A DNA stretch of 64,000 bases from Conexibacter sp. CPCC 206217 (GCF_030646165.1 NZ_JAUTDO010000007.1:248001-312000); one strand, 5' to 3'; shown: positions 1 to 8,799, counted from the stretch's first letter. Notes: generated from the sequence alone by a model not told the origin. Numbers and translations: made by a program.

Positions 1-1337
1 GCCCGCGCGAGCTGAGCGCCCGCTGGTTGGAATCCGGCCTGCCGTTCAGGCCGACCGGCGACCAGCAGCGCGCGATGGCGGCGGTCGACGCCGACCTCGC
101 GCGCGACCGCGCGATGCAGCGGCTGTTGATGGGGGAGGTCGGTTCCGGCAAGACGGTCGTGGCGCTGTTCGCGCTGCTGCGCGCCGTCGAGCAGGGCTGG
201 CAGGGCGCGCTGATGGCCCCGACCGAGACGCTCGCCGAACAGCACTTCGCGACGATCCAGGGGCTGATGGGCGCCGACGCGCTGCAGATCGGCCTGCTGA
301 CCGGCTCGACCCCCGGCGGGCGCCGCAGAGACCTGCTCGGCAAGCTCGCCAGCGGTGAGCTGGCGCTGATCGTCGGCACGCACGCGCTGATCGAGGACGC
401 GGTCGCGTTCGCCCGCCTCGGCGTCGTCGTGGTGGACGAGCAGCACCGCTTCGGCGTGCGCCAGCGCGCGGCGCTGGACCGCAAGGCGCCGCCCGGCCTG
501 ACCCCGCACGTGCTGCACATGACCGCGACGCCGATCCCGCGCACGCTCGCGCTGGTCGAGCACGGCGACCTCGACCACACCGCGCTGAGGGAGCTGCCGC
601 GCGGCCGCCAGCCGATCGAGACGCACGTCGCCAGCGGCGAGAAGGCGCGCGAGCGGGCCTACGAGCGGATCCGCGAGGAGCTGCGCGCCGGGCGCCAGGC
701 GTTCGTCGTCTGCCCGCTCGTGGGGGAGTCGGAGGCGCTGCAGGCGCGCGCCGCGACGGAGGAGTTCGAGCGGCTCAGAAGAACCGAGTTCAAGGACTTC
801 CGCGTCGTGCTGATGCACGGGCAGATGCGGCCGAGAGAGAAGCAGGAGGCGATGAGAGCATTCGCCGCCGGCGGCGCCGACGTGCTCGTCGCGACATCCG
901 TGATCGAGGTCGGGATCGACGTTCCGAACGCGACCGTGATGCTGGTCGAGGACGCCGAGCGCTACGGGATCTCGCAGCTGCACCAGCTGCGCGGGCGGAT
1001 CGGCCGCGGCGAGCACAAGTCGCTCTGCCTGCTGTTCGGACCGACCGACTCGGCCCGTCTCAGAGCGCTCGCGGCCCACGGCGACGGCTTCGAGCTGGCG
1101 CGGATCGACCTCGTGCTGCGGCGCGAGGGCGACATCGTCGGCGTACGCCAGCACGGCGAGGTCGCTTATCGGATCGCGATCCTGCCCGACGACGAGGACC
1201 TGCTGGAGCGCGCGCACTTCCGCGCCGAGCAGCTGCTGCAGGCCGATCCCGAGCTGGACGCGCCCGAGCACGCGTTGCTGAAGGACGCCCTCGCCGAGGT
1301 CTTCGGCCCCGATGCGATGGCGCCGATCGCGGCATGA
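1..1337 (+). CDS. recG: ATP-dependent DNA helicase RecG, 3' part (5' end outside window)
   Basis: RecG is a superfamily 2 helicase that remodels stalled forks and Holliday junctions. The reading frame is open from the first bases of the window, so the N-terminal wedge domain lies upstream; the TTG at position 27 is only an internal codon. Helicase motifs follow in order: Walker A GEVGSGKT near 140-165, DEQH near 435-447, the TATPIPR motif near 520-545, and the motif V/VI block with SVIEVGIDVP and QLRGRIGRG near 895-1010. The C-terminus is complete and stops with TGA. The gene precedes rsmD and coaD, the usual actinobacterial order. Identification is secure; only the missing 5' part is unknown. 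Confidence 0.95.
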   Translation, partial: PRELSARWLESGLPFRPTGDQQRAMAAVDADLARDRAMQRLLMGEVGSGKTVVALFALLRAVEQGWQGALMAPTETLAEQHFATIQGLMGADALQIGLLTGSTPGGRRRDLLGKLASGELALIVGTHALIEDAVAFARLGVVVVDEQHRFGVRQRAALDRKAPPGLTPHVLHMTATPIPRTLALVEHGDLDHTALRELPRGRQPIETHVASGEKARERAYERIREELRAGRQAFVVCPLVGESEALQARAATEEFERLRRTEFKDFRVVLMHGQMRPREKQEAMRAFAAGGADVLVATSVIEVGIDVPNATVMLVEDAERYGISQLHQLRGRIGRGEHKSLCLLFGPTDSARLRALAAHGDGFELARIDLVLRREGDIVGVRQHGEVAYRIAILPDDEDLLERAHFRAEQLLQADPELDAPEHALLKDALAEVFGPDAMAPIAA

Positions 1338-1367
1338 CCGCTCGGCCTGCGGCCTCGGGCCATGCTT

Positions 1368-1395
1368 GGAGAACTCGCCTGAAGGCTCGTTCTCC
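1368..1395. terminator. Hairpin between recG and rsmD
   Basis: GGAGAAC (1368-1374) pairs with GTTCTCC (1389-1395), and GCC/GGC inside closes a TGAA tetraloop with a small internal mismatch. There is no T-run, so this may be an attenuator or processing site rather than an efficient intrinsic terminator. Confidence 0.35.
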
Positions 1396-1413
1396 CGAGT
1401 CGGCGGCGATCTT

Positions 1414-1956
1414 GTGCGGGTAGTCGCGGGCCTCTACGGCGGACGCAGACTGACCGCCCCGCCGGGCGACGCGACGCGGCCGACGAGCGACCGCGTGCGC
1501 GAGGCGCTGTTCTCGATCCTCGGCCCGCTGCACGGCGCGCGCGTGCTCGACCTGTTCGCCGGATCTGGCGCGTTGGGACTCGAAGCGCTCTCGCGCGGGG
1601 CGGCGCACGCGACGCTCGTCGACAGCGCGGAGCCCGCCACACGGGCGATCAAGGCCAATCTGGAGGCGCTGAGAGTGCCGCGCGAGGCCGTCACGGTGCG
1701 CCGCCAGGAGGCGCAGGCATTCATGCGTGCAGCACGCAGAAGCGGGCATGAATACGATCTCGTGCTTCTCGACCCTCCATACCGCCTCGCGCCCGAGCTG
1801 GGCCGCGAGCTCTCGCCGGCGCTCGCGGAGCTGATCGCCGCGGACGGAAGGATCGTGTGCGAGAGCGATCGTCGCCAGCCGCTCGGACTCGAGCTGTCCC
1901 TGACCGACGAACGCCGCTATGGCGACACACTCATTCGCATCTATGAACCTGAATAA
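1414..1956 (+). CDS. rsmD: 16S rRNA (guanine-966-N2)-methyltransferase RsmD
   Basis: RsmD methylates G966 of 16S rRNA during 30S assembly using S-adenosylmethionine. The SAM-binding motif DLFAGSGALGLEALSRGA is near residues 45-62 and the catalytic DPPY motif (LVLLDPPYR) is near residue 120. I chose the GTG at 1414 because the family starts with a short VRVxAGxxGGRRL strand. That gives 180 residues, close to the normal length, whereas starting at 1312 would add unrelated residues overlapping recG. The 3' end overlaps coaD by 14 nt, so the two are probably translationally coupled. Confidence 0.9.
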   Translation: MRVVAGLYGGRRLTAPPGDATRPTSDRVREALFSILGPLHGARVLDLFAGSGALGLEALSRGAAHATLVDSAEPATRAIKANLEALRVPREAVTVRRQEAQAFMRAARRSGHEYDLVLLDPPYRLAPELGRELSPALAELIAADGRIVCESDRRQPLGLELSLTDERRYGDTLIRIYEPE

Positions 1957-2440
1957 CCGAATCGCCGTCTGCCCGGGGTCCTACGACCCCGTCACCAACG
2001 GCCATCTGGACGTCATAGGACGCGCCTCGCGCGTCTTCGACGAGGTTGTCGTCGGCGTCGTCAACCTGCCGCACCGCAAGGGCAAGACGCTCTTCACGAC
2101 GCCCGAGCGGATCGGCTTCATCGAGAGAGCGACCGAGCACTTCGGCAACGTCCGCGTCGAGGCGTTCAGCAACCTGCTGGTCGACTTCGCACGCTCCGTC
2201 GGCGCCAAGTCGATCGTGAAGGGACTGCGCGCGATCTCGGACTTCGAGTACGAGCTGGAGATGCACCAGCTCAACCGCCGACAGGCCCCAGATGTCGAGT
2301 CCGTGTATCTGATGGCCTCGCCGCAGTACAGTTTCCTGAGCTCCAGCGGCGTGAAGGAGCTTGCGACGTTCGGTGGGAACATCGACGACCTTGTCCCCGA
2401 CTTCGTGGCGACGCGCTTGAAGGAAGAACTCAGCCGGTGA
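1943..2440 (+). CDS. coaD: Phosphopantetheine adenylyltransferase CoaD
   Basis: CoaD transfers AMP from ATP to 4'-phosphopantetheine, the penultimate step of coenzyme A synthesis. The nucleotidyltransferase signature TNGHLDVI (the HxGH-type motif) is near residue 17, and the downstream SSSGVKELA segment matches the family ISSTxVRE motif. The ATG at 1943 gives a 165-residue protein beginning MNLNNRIAVCPGSYDP, close to the roughly 160 residues usual for the family. An ATG at 1919 in the same frame is possible but adds eight atypical residues. The gene overlaps rsmD and is followed by the DivIVA-like gene, as in other actinobacteria. Confidence 0.93.
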   Translation: MNLNNRIAVCPGSYDPVTNGHLDVIGRASRVFDEVVVGVVNLPHRKGKTLFTTPERIGFIERATEHFGNVRVEAFSNLLVDFARSVGAKSIVKGLRAISDFEYELEMHQLNRRQAPDVESVYLMASPQYSFLSSSGVKELATFGGNIDDLVPDFVATRLKEELSR

Positions 2441-2456
2441 CGAAACAGAGGTTCCG

Positions 2457-2921
2457 ATGGATGTCCTGGTCCTGATCGACAAGCTGGACGACCTCGTCCA
2501 CAACGCGAAGCCTGTGCCGCTGACCGACCAGGTCCGCGTGGACAAGGAGGAGATCTACGATCTCCTCGATCAGATGCGTGCCACGATCCCTGAGGAGATC
2601 AAGCAGGCTCGCTGGATCGTCAAGGAGCGTCAGGAGATGCTCGCCGAGGCGAAGCGCGAGGCCGAGCGGATCCTCAGAGAAGCGCGTGAGCGCCAGGATC
2701 GCCTGATCTCCGAGGAGGAGGTCACCAAGCAGGCGGAGCGCGGCGCCGAGGACATCATCGAGGACGCCCGTGCCCGCGAGCGCGAGATCCGGCTCGGCGC
2801 AGAGGACTACGCCGACGAGATCCTCAACACGCTCGAGGTCAACCTGTCGAAGTTCATCGCGGCCGTGCAGCGCGGACGCGAGCGCCTGCAGGGCAAGGAC
2901 GAGCCGGCCGAAGTCGGCTAG
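2457..2921 (+). CDS. DivIVA/SepIVA-like coiled-coil protein
   Basis: The protein has 154 residues. The N-terminal 45 residues (DVLVLIDKLDDLVHNAKPVP) resemble the membrane-proximal part of small actinobacterial DivIVA-like proteins. Residues 55-140 are a charged coiled coil rich in Glu, Arg and Ala. Its place directly after coaD and a few genes before DUF177, rpmF, rnc and smc matches the mycobacterial cell-division factor SepIVA, so a role at the septum or in envelope growth is inferred. The ATG is preceded by AGAGG at a 5-nt spacing. Similar coiled coils occur in ATP synthase b subunits, but there is no ATP synthase context. Confidence 0.65.
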   Translation: MDVLVLIDKLDDLVHNAKPVPLTDQVRVDKEEIYDLLDQMRATIPEEIKQARWIVKERQEMLAEAKREAERILREARERQDRLISEEEVTKQAERGAEDIIEDARAREREIRLGAEDYADEILNTLEVNLSKFIAAVQRGRERLQGKDEPAEVG

Positions 2922-2957
2922 CCCGGCCGGCGGCGCGCGTCCGATCGGCCTGCCTCC

Positions 2958-3467
2958 GTGCCCGCCGCGATCGAGATCCTCGACACGGACGTCACCGCGC
3001 TGGTGGTCGATGCGATCGCCAACGCGGCCAACACGCAGCTGCAGCACGGCGGCGGCGTCGCGGGCGCGATCGCACGCGCCGGCGGTCCGTGGGTGCAGCA
3101 CGAGAGCGACGCGGTCGGCCCGATCGGCCTCGGTGAGGCGATCGAGACCGGCGGCGGCCGGCTGCCGGCCCGCTGGGTGATCCATGCCGCCACGATGGAG
3201 CTGGGCGGCCCGACCTCGGCCGAAATCGTCCGCGCCGCGACCGCCGCGACGCTGCGCCGCGCCGAGGACCTCGGTGTCCGCTCGCTCGCGCTCGTCGCGT
3301 TCGGCACCGGCGTCGGCGGCTTCCCGCTGGAGCAGGCCGCGCAGATCGAGATCGAGGAGGTCCTGCGCCACCTCGAAGAGACCCCGGACTCGACGCTCGA
3401 GCGGATCGTCTTCGCCGTTCGCGGCCCCGACGCCCACGCGGCGTTCACGGCGGCGCTGCCGGGCTGA
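2958..3467 (+). CDS. Macro domain (ADP-ribose-binding) protein
   Basis: The 169-residue protein is a single macro domain. The ADP-ribose-binding loops are visible as the DAIANAANTQLQHGGGVAGA stretch near residues 18-37, with the conserved Asn-Ala-Ala-Asn and Gly-Gly-Gly-Val, and AFGTGVGGFP near residue 112. Such domains bind or hydrolyse ADP-ribose adducts or O-acetyl-ADP-ribose; the exact substrate cannot be told. Translation starts with GTG. It sits 36 bp after the DivIVA-like gene and may share its transcript. Confidence 0.85.
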   Translation: MPAAIEILDTDVTALVVDAIANAANTQLQHGGGVAGAIARAGGPWVQHESDAVGPIGLGEAIETGGGRLPARWVIHAATMELGGPTSAEIVRAATAATLRRAEDLGVRSLALVAFGTGVGGFPLEQAAQIEIEEVLRHLEETPDSTLERIVFAVRGPDAHAAFTAALPG

Positions 3468-3560
3468 CGTTCAGATCGGCGCCACGCGCGCCGATACCTC
3501 CGAACGAGCGCGTGCAACGGGGATTGCATTCCGTCCGCGGCCCGCGCAACGCTCACCTCG

Positions 3561-4673
3561 ATGTCCGCGATCTGGCTTCTCATCGGCCTTCTGCTCGGCG
3601 CTGTCGCCGTCTTCGTCGCGCTGCGCTCGCGCGCGGTCACCGAACGGCGCGCGGAGAGCGTCGACGCGATGGTGGAGCCGATCCACGCCTCGCTGCGGCG
3701 CGTGGACGAGCGGCTCGCCGCGCTGGACCGCGATCGCGCCGTGCAGCGCGGCGCGCTGGACGAGCAGATCCGCCAGCTCGTCTCCTCGCAGGAGCGCCTG
3801 CGGACCGAGACCTCCGGCCTTGTCGCGGCGCTGCGCCAGCCGCAGACGCGCGGGCGCTGGGGCGAGCTGCAGCTGCGCCGCGTCGTCGAGCTGGCCGGCA
3901 TGCTCGACCACTGCGACTTCAGCGAGCAGCGCAGCGTCACGACCGACGGCGGGGTGCTGCGGCCGGACCTGATCGTCCACCTGCCCGGCGCCAAGCACGT
4001 CGTCGTGGACGCGAAGGCGCCGCTGCACGCGTTCCTGAACGCCTACGAGGCGCAGGACGAGACGACACGGACGCATGAGCTGGCCCAGCACGCCCGACTG
4101 CTGCGCGAGCACGTCCGCAGACTGTCAGCGAAGGCGTACTGGTCGCAGTTCCCGACCGCGCCGGACTTCGTCTTCCTGTTCCTGCCGGGCGAGCACTTCT
4201 ACAGCGCCGCGCTGGAGGCCGACCCGTCGCTGCTGGAGGAGGGCGTGCGCGACGGCGTCCTGATCGCCACCCCGACCACCCTGATCGCCCTCCTGCGCGC
4301 GGTCGCCTACGGCTGGCAGCAGGAGCAGGTCGCCGAGTCCGCCCGCGAGATCGCCGACCTCGGCCGCGAGCTGCACCAGCGCCTGGCGACCTTCGGCGCC
4401 CACCTCGACAGAGTCGGCTCGCGCCTGCGCGGGGCGGTCGGCGCCTACAACGACGCGGTCGGCTCGTTCGACGCCCGCGTGCTCCCGAGCGCCCGTCGCT
4501 TCTCCGACCACGGCGTGATCGGCCGCGACCAGGAGCTGGCCGCCGTCGCCCCGATCGACCTGACAGCCCGCGAACTGCACGCGCCGGAGCTGCGCGAGGC
4601 CGTCGCGGTGCCGGACTCGGAGTGGCGTCGCGGCGCGGACGGCTCGGAGCGCCACGAGGCGAACGATGCCTGA
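3561..4673 (+). CDS. rmuC: DNA recombination protein RmuC
   Basis: RmuC limits recombination at inverted repeats and has a PD-(D/E)XK-like nuclease fold. Here a single N-terminal membrane segment (about residues 4-22) is followed by a coiled coil to about residue 85. The RmuC core then contains RGRWGELQLRRVVELAGM, the RPDLIVHLPG...VVVDAKAPL active-site region and FVFLFLPGEHFYSAAL. The 370-residue length is shorter than the E. coli protein but normal for actinobacteria. Its stop overlaps the start of the next gene within ATGCCTGA, indicating coupling. Confidence 0.88.
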   Translation: MSAIWLLIGLLLGAVAVFVALRSRAVTERRAESVDAMVEPIHASLRRVDERLAALDRDRAVQRGALDEQIRQLVSSQERLRTETSGLVAALRQPQTRGRWGELQLRRVVELAGMLDHCDFSEQRSVTTDGGVLRPDLIVHLPGAKHVVVDAKAPLHAFLNAYEAQDETTRTHELAQHARLLREHVRRLSAKAYWSQFPTAPDFVFLFLPGEHFYSAALEADPSLLEEGVRDGVLIATPTTLIALLRAVAYGWQQEQVAESAREIADLGRELHQRLATFGAHLDRVGSRLRGAVGAYNDAVGSFDARVLPSARRFSDHGVIGRDQELAAVAPIDLTARELHAPELREAVAVPDSEWRRGADGSERHEANDA

Positions 4674-5496
4674 CCGCAGCGAGCGCCGCGACAGGACCAC
4701 GAGAGCGGGCGCGTGGCAGGAAGCACCGGCGGCGGTCTCGCTGGAAGACGCCGCGACCGCCGCCGCGCTCGCGCGCGAGGTCGCGACCCCGTTCGGCTTC
4801 AAGCGCCCCGCGGCGGAGCTGCTCGCCCGCTTCGGCGGCGACACCCCGGACGGCCGCCGCCGCGCGACGGCCGCGCTCACCGTCGCGGGCATCGCAGCGG
4901 ACCCGCCGCTCGACACGGTCAAGCCGCAGCAGTGGGTGCAGCTGCGCGCCGCGACCGCTGTGCCGGCGCCGGCCGCCGCGGACGCTCCGCCGCCACCCAG
5001 ACGCTCCCGCCGCTCGCTGCGCCCCGCCGACGTCGCTGCGCGCCACGCGCCGACCGGTCCTGTCACGCGCGAGCGCAGATTCGCCGTCGGCGCGCTGGGA
5101 CTCGGGGCGCTGCTCGTGCTGCTGCTCGCCGTCGTCGTGCTGCGCGGCACGATTGGCGGGGGCGAGGACACGAAGGGCGTCCTGCCGACCGCGACCGCGG
5201 CGGCGGACGTCGAGACGGCGACGACACCGCCCAGAACCGTCGTGCTGCGGATCGTTCCGACGGAGGCGTCGTACATGTGCGTCGCCGACGGCAGCACTGG
5301 GGCGAAGCTGTGGGAGGGGACGCGGACCGGCCCGTACACGGTCCGCAGAGCGAGCCTCTTCCTGAGGATCGGCGTCGGCACGGCGCAGATAACCGTCGAC
5401 GGCAGACCGCTGCAGGTCGACGTCGCGCCGAGCACCTACGTGCTGACCGCGGCCGGCGTCAGACCGGCGGCCGGCAGATCCGCCTGCGCCGGCTGA
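4666..5496 (+). CDS. Membrane protein with RodZ C-terminal-like (DUF4115-type) domain
   Basis: The 276-residue protein has an Ala/Arg-rich cytoplasmic N-terminus of about 140 residues, one strong transmembrane helix (about 143-163) and a roughly 90-residue extracytoplasmic tail. The tail pattern VLRIVPTEASYMCVADGSTG, then LFLRIGVGTAQITVDGRPL, resembles the beta domain at the end of RodZ-type cell-shape proteins. I see no N-terminal helix-turn-helix of the Xre type found in true RodZ. The gene starts eight bases inside rmuC. Function is unknown; a link to cell shape is only suggested by the tail. Confidence 0.55.
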   Translation: MPDRSERRDRTTRAGAWQEAPAAVSLEDAATAAALAREVATPFGFKRPAAELLARFGGDTPDGRRRATAALTVAGIAADPPLDTVKPQQWVQLRAATAVPAPAAADAPPPPRRSRRSLRPADVAARHAPTGPVTRERRFAVGALGLGALLVLLLAVVVLRGTIGGGEDTKGVLPTATAAADVETATTPPRTVVLRIVPTEASYMCVADGSTGAKLWEGTRTGPYTVRRASLFLRIGVGTAQITVDGRPLQVDVAPSTYVLTAAGVRPAAGRSACAG

Positions 5497-5535
5497 CGCG
5501 GACCAACCCGCGACAACCCTGCCGCGACCGATCGT

Positions 5536-5541
5536 TAGGGT
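5536..5541 (+). promoter_or_regulatory. Leaderless-type -10 TAGGGT
   Basis: TAGGGT ends 11 nt before the ATG at 5553; no Shine-Dalgarno is present between them. Confidence 0.5.
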
Positions 5542-5552
5542 TTCGGCGGCCC

Positions 5553-6503
5553 ATGACCAGACTCGGCAGCGTGATCACCGACGCCGGCGGCATCCGCGCC
5601 CCGCGCGACCGGGCGGCGCAGATCCGCGCCGAGCTGCTGGACGCGCTCGCCGACGGTGCGCACGAGCTGGAGCAGGCGCGCTCCGGCTACCCGCCCGCCG
5701 CGCCGGTCCCGGTCGCGATCGCGGCGGAGAAGGAGCGGCTGCTGGCGGTCGCGCCGGTCAAGCCGACGCTGCGCGCCGACCCCGACGCCGTCGTCGAGCG
5801 CGGCTTCGTGCTCGTCGCGGCGCTCGTCGGCGCGCTCGTGGAGGGCGGCGAGGCGATGGCGCCCGGCGACGCGCGCGACCTCGCGCTGAACGTCGGCAGC
5901 TGGGAGGGCTGGCTCGCGCTCAGCTTCCCGCTGACCGGCGGCGACCTGTTCGAGCACGTCGAGTTCGCGCTCGAGTTCTTCCCGGACCACCTCGAGCACG
6001 TCGACCGCCTCAGAGCGGCCGCCTACGGGGTGCCGGCCGCCGTGCTCGCCGACGTCGAGGACCTGCGCCCGCCGATCGGCGAGCTGCACCCGCTGCGGAT
6101 CGCGGAGGCGGTCGCCCGCTTCGGCGGTCAGCCGGCCGACGCCGGCTCGCTGCGCGAGCATGACGAGGACGTCATCTCGATCCTCGACCCGACCTCCGAC
6201 GTCGCCCGCCCGCACGACGACGCCGACCGCGGCCGCCGCGTCGCCCGGCGGATCCTCCAGCGCCTGATGGGGATGGGCAAGTGGGGCGGCTACCACACCG
6301 ACATCAGCCACCTCGCGCGCGGCTTCGCCGGCCACGACCGCGCGCTCGCGCTGGCGATCGGCGAGCGCCTGCTGGACGCCGGCCTGCTGCTGGAGAAGCC
6401 GAGCGTCGGCCAGCGCCACGTCTTCCTCAATCCCCGCCGCGCCGCGGAGATCCACGCGCTCGTGGAGCGGGGCGAGACCCCGCGCGGCCTGGAGCTGCCG
6501 TGA
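5553..6503 (+). CDS. Hypothetical protein with possible C-terminal winged-helix region
   Basis: This 316-residue soluble protein was not recognised. It is Asp/Glu/Ala/Arg-rich and has no signal peptide or membrane segment. Residues about 230-310 (RILQRLMGMGKWGGYHTDIS, then GERLLDAGLLLEKPSVGQRH) look like a winged-helix fold with a basic recognition region, so a DNA- or RNA-binding role is possible but unproven. The ATG at 5553 is favoured because a TANNNT hexamer sits 11 nt upstream and the frame upstream is the shadow of the previous gene. It stands alone between rmuC's partner and the acyl-CoA synthetase. Confidence 0.7.
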   Translation: MTRLGSVITDAGGIRAPRDRAAQIRAELLDALADGAHELEQARSGYPPAAPVPVAIAAEKERLLAVAPVKPTLRADPDAVVERGFVLVAALVGALVEGGEAMAPGDARDLALNVGSWEGWLALSFPLTGGDLFEHVEFALEFFPDHLEHVDRLRAAAYGVPAAVLADVEDLRPPIGELHPLRIAEAVARFGGQPADAGSLREHDEDVISILDPTSDVARPHDDADRGRRVARRILQRLMGMGKWGGYHTDISHLARGFAGHDRALALAIGERLLDAGLLLEKPSVGQRHVFLNPRRAAEIHALVERGETPRGLELP

Positions 6504-6521
6504 GCACGAGGATTCCGCCCC

Positions 6522-6536
6522 TGTCACAAACTGACA
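6522..6536. promoter_or_regulatory. Palindrome TGTCA-N5-TGACA upstream of the acyl-CoA synthetase gene
   Basis: A perfect 5-bp inverted repeat, TGTCACAAACTGACA, lies about 35 nt before the GTG of the acyl-CoA synthetase gene, in a locally AT-richer stretch. This is a plausible dimeric repressor site (TetR or GntR type), but no regulator is encoded next to it. Confidence 0.35.
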
Positions 6537-6570
6537 CGCGTCCGTCACCGTTCGTGGTTGGATACGCCTC

Positions 6571-8169
6571 GTGCTGAGTCAAGTGTCACATCAAGCGTTC
6601 GTCGTCAAGACGCTCTTCGAATCGGGCCTGCTCGGCCCGACGCGGCCGGACCGGATCGCGAAGGTCGCGGTCGCGCTGAAGAAGTGGGGGACGACCTCCG
6701 CCGGCTCGTTCGCCGTCGCCGCCGCGCGCACGCCGGATCAGCCCGCGATCGTCGACGAGCTGGGCACGCTCAGCTACGGCGAGGTGCACCGCCGCGCGAA
6801 CGCGCTCGCGAGCGCGTTCAAGGAGCACGGCCTCGGCCCCGGCGACTCGATCGCGGTGATGTGCCGCAACCACCGCGGCTTCATCGACGCGACCGTCGCG
6901 ACCTCGCGTCTGGGCGCCAACGTGATCTACCTCAACACGGCGTTCGCCGGCCCGCAGCTGGCCGAGGTCGTCGAGCGTGAGAGAGCGGCCGCGATCGTCT
7001 ACGACGAGGAGTTCGCCAACATCGTCGAGCCGGTCCGCGCCGGGCGCAGATCGTTCATCGCCTGGCACGATGGCGAGTCCAGCAACGGCGACACGCTGCT
7101 GGAGGACCTGATCGCCAAGGGCGACGCCAACGGCGTGCCGGTCGCGCCCGAGCCCGGCCGCGTGATCATCCTCACGTCCGGCACGACGGGCTCGCCGAAG
7201 GGCGCCAGGCGCAGCGCCGCCGGCCTCGGCGCGGCCGCCGCGCTGCTGTCGAAGATGCCGCTGAGAGCGCGCGAGACGACGATGATCGCGGCGCCGATCT
7301 TCCACACCTGGGGTCTCGCGCACTTCACGCTCGGCGTCCCGCTCGCCTCGACGATGGTCTTCAGGCGGCGCTTCGACCCCGAGGGCACGCTGCGCGCCGT
7401 CGCGCGCCACAGAGCGACCGCGCTCGTCGTCGTGCCGGTGATGCTGCAGAAGATGCTGGAGCTGCCCGACGAGGTCTTCGCCAAGTACGACACCTCGTCG
7501 CTGCGCGTGCTGGCGGCGAGCGGCTCGGCGCTGCCCGGCCCGCTCGCGACGCGCGTGATGGACCGCTTCGGCGACGTGCTCTACAACACCTACGGCTCGA
7601 CCGAGGTCGCGTGGGCGACGATCGCGACGCCCGCGGACATGCGCGCCGCGCCCGGCACCGCCGGCCGTCCGCCGGTCGGCACGCGCGTGCGGCTGCTCGA
7701 CGACAGCGGCCGGGAGGTCCCGACCGGGCAGACCGGGCGCATCTTCGTCGGCAACGAGCTGCCGTTCGAGGGCTACACGGGCGGCGGCGGCAAGGAGATC
7801 GTCGACGGCCTGATGTCCTCCGGCGACGTCGGTCACTTCGACGCGGGCGGGCGCCTGTTCGTCGACGGCCGCGACGACGACATGATCATAAGCGGGGGCG
7901 AGAACCTGTTCCCGTCGGAGGTCGAGGACCTGCTCGCCGGCCACGAGGCGATCCGCGAGGTCGCCGTCGTCGGCGTCTCCGACGAGCAGTGGGGCCAGCG
8001 GCTGAAGGCCGTCGTGGTGCTGAAGGCCGGCTGCGAGTGCACGGCGGACGAGCTGAAGGCGTACGTCAGAGCGAACCTCGCCGGCTTCAAGGTCCCGCGC
8101 GACGTCGTCTTCCTCGACGAGCTGCCGCGCAACGCCACCGGCAAGGTGCTGAAGCGAGAGCTTCGCTAA
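6571..8169 (+). CDS. Acyl-CoA synthetase (AMP-dependent synthetase/ligase)
   Basis: The 532-residue enzyme belongs to the ANL superfamily and probably activates a fatty or related acid through an acyl-adenylate to the CoA thioester. The core motifs are all present: TSGTTGSPKG near residue 202, YGSTE near 341, the hinge region GHFDAGGRLFVDGRDDDMI near 420-438, GGENLFPSEVED, and the C-terminal ATGK with its catalytic lysine near 527. It resembles mycobacterial FadD2/FadD12-type proteins in its N-terminal extension. It starts with GTG. The substrate cannot be assigned and no beta-oxidation genes are adjacent. Confidence 0.85.
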   Translation: MLSQVSHQAFVVKTLFESGLLGPTRPDRIAKVAVALKKWGTTSAGSFAVAAARTPDQPAIVDELGTLSYGEVHRRANALASAFKEHGLGPGDSIAVMCRNHRGFIDATVATSRLGANVIYLNTAFAGPQLAEVVERERAAAIVYDEEFANIVEPVRAGRRSFIAWHDGESSNGDTLLEDLIAKGDANGVPVAPEPGRVIILTSGTTGSPKGARRSAAGLGAAAALLSKMPLRARETTMIAAPIFHTWGLAHFTLGVPLASTMVFRRRFDPEGTLRAVARHRATALVVVPVMLQKMLELPDEVFAKYDTSSLRVLAASGSALPGPLATRVMDRFGDVLYNTYGSTEVAWATIATPADMRAAPGTAGRPPVGTRVRLLDDSGREVPTGQTGRIFVGNELPFEGYTGGGGKEIVDGLMSSGDVGHFDAGGRLFVDGRDDDMIISGGENLFPSEVEDLLAGHEAIREVAVVGVSDEQWGQRLKAVVVLKAGCECTADELKAYVRANLAGFKVPRDVVFLDELPRNATGKVLKRELR

Positions 8170-8194
8170 GCCGCCGGGCGGCGTGGCTCCTCGC

Positions 8195-8200
8195 TACGCT
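8195..8200 (+). promoter_or_regulatory. Leaderless-type -10 TACGCT
   Basis: TACGCT ends 6 nt before the ATG at 8207 of the DUF177 gene. Confidence 0.4.
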
Positions 8201-8206
8201 GAAGAG

Positions 8207-8722
8207 ATGTCCCAAAGTGCCGAAACGTTCGATCTCGGGCCGCTGCGCCTCTCCTCCGGCGAGGGGCGCTCGATCGACCTGGACGTCGCCGTCCAGGAGT
8301 TCGAGCTGAGCAGCCAGACCTATGCGGTCACACCGCCGATCGTGCCCGTCAGGCTGGACGTCTCGCGCACGACCGCGAACGGCTACGCACTGAGGATCCG
8401 CTTCGAGGCGACGCTCGACGGACCGTGCATGCGCTGCCTCGAACCGTCCAGCAACAGCTTCAGAGTCGACGCGCGCGAGGTCGAGCAGCCCGGCGCCAGA
8501 GATGAAGAGCTCGACAGCCCCTACGTCACCGACGAGGTGATCGACCTGACCGGCTGGGTGCGCGACTCGCTGTCGCTGAACCTGCCGGCGCAGCTGCTGT
8601 GCAGAGACGACTGCGCGGGCCTGTGCGCGGTCTGCGGCGAGAACCTCAACGAGCAGCCCGACCACGCGCACGCGCCGGAGCCCGATCCGCGCTGGGCGAA
8701 GCTGCGCGAGTTGGAGCTGTAG
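8207..8722 (+). CDS. DUF177 / YceD family protein
   Basis: The 171-residue protein belongs to the YceD family, encoded next to rpmF in most bacteria and linked to 23S rRNA accumulation. Two cysteine pairs typical of the family are present: CMRCLEP near residue 75 and CAGLCAVCGENLNE near residues 135-150, consistent with a zinc site. The ATG at 8207 is preferred over an upstream in-frame GTG at 8183 because TACGCT lies just before it and the sequence then begins MSQSAETFDLGPLRL. It is followed 93 bp later by rpmF. Confidence 0.85.
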   Translation: MSQSAETFDLGPLRLSSGEGRSIDLDVAVQEFELSSQTYAVTPPIVPVRLDVSRTTANGYALRIRFEATLDGPCMRCLEPSSNSFRVDAREVEQPGARDEELDSPYVTDEVIDLTGWVRDSLSLNLPAQLLCRDDCAGLCAVCGENLNEQPDHAHAPEPDPRWAKLRELEL

Positions 8723-8799
8723 GCCGAACTCATGCGCGAGCTGGCGCGTGCGCGTTCGCGCGCACGCCGGCCGCGGCGCGCCGCCGCCTCCGTCCCTGG

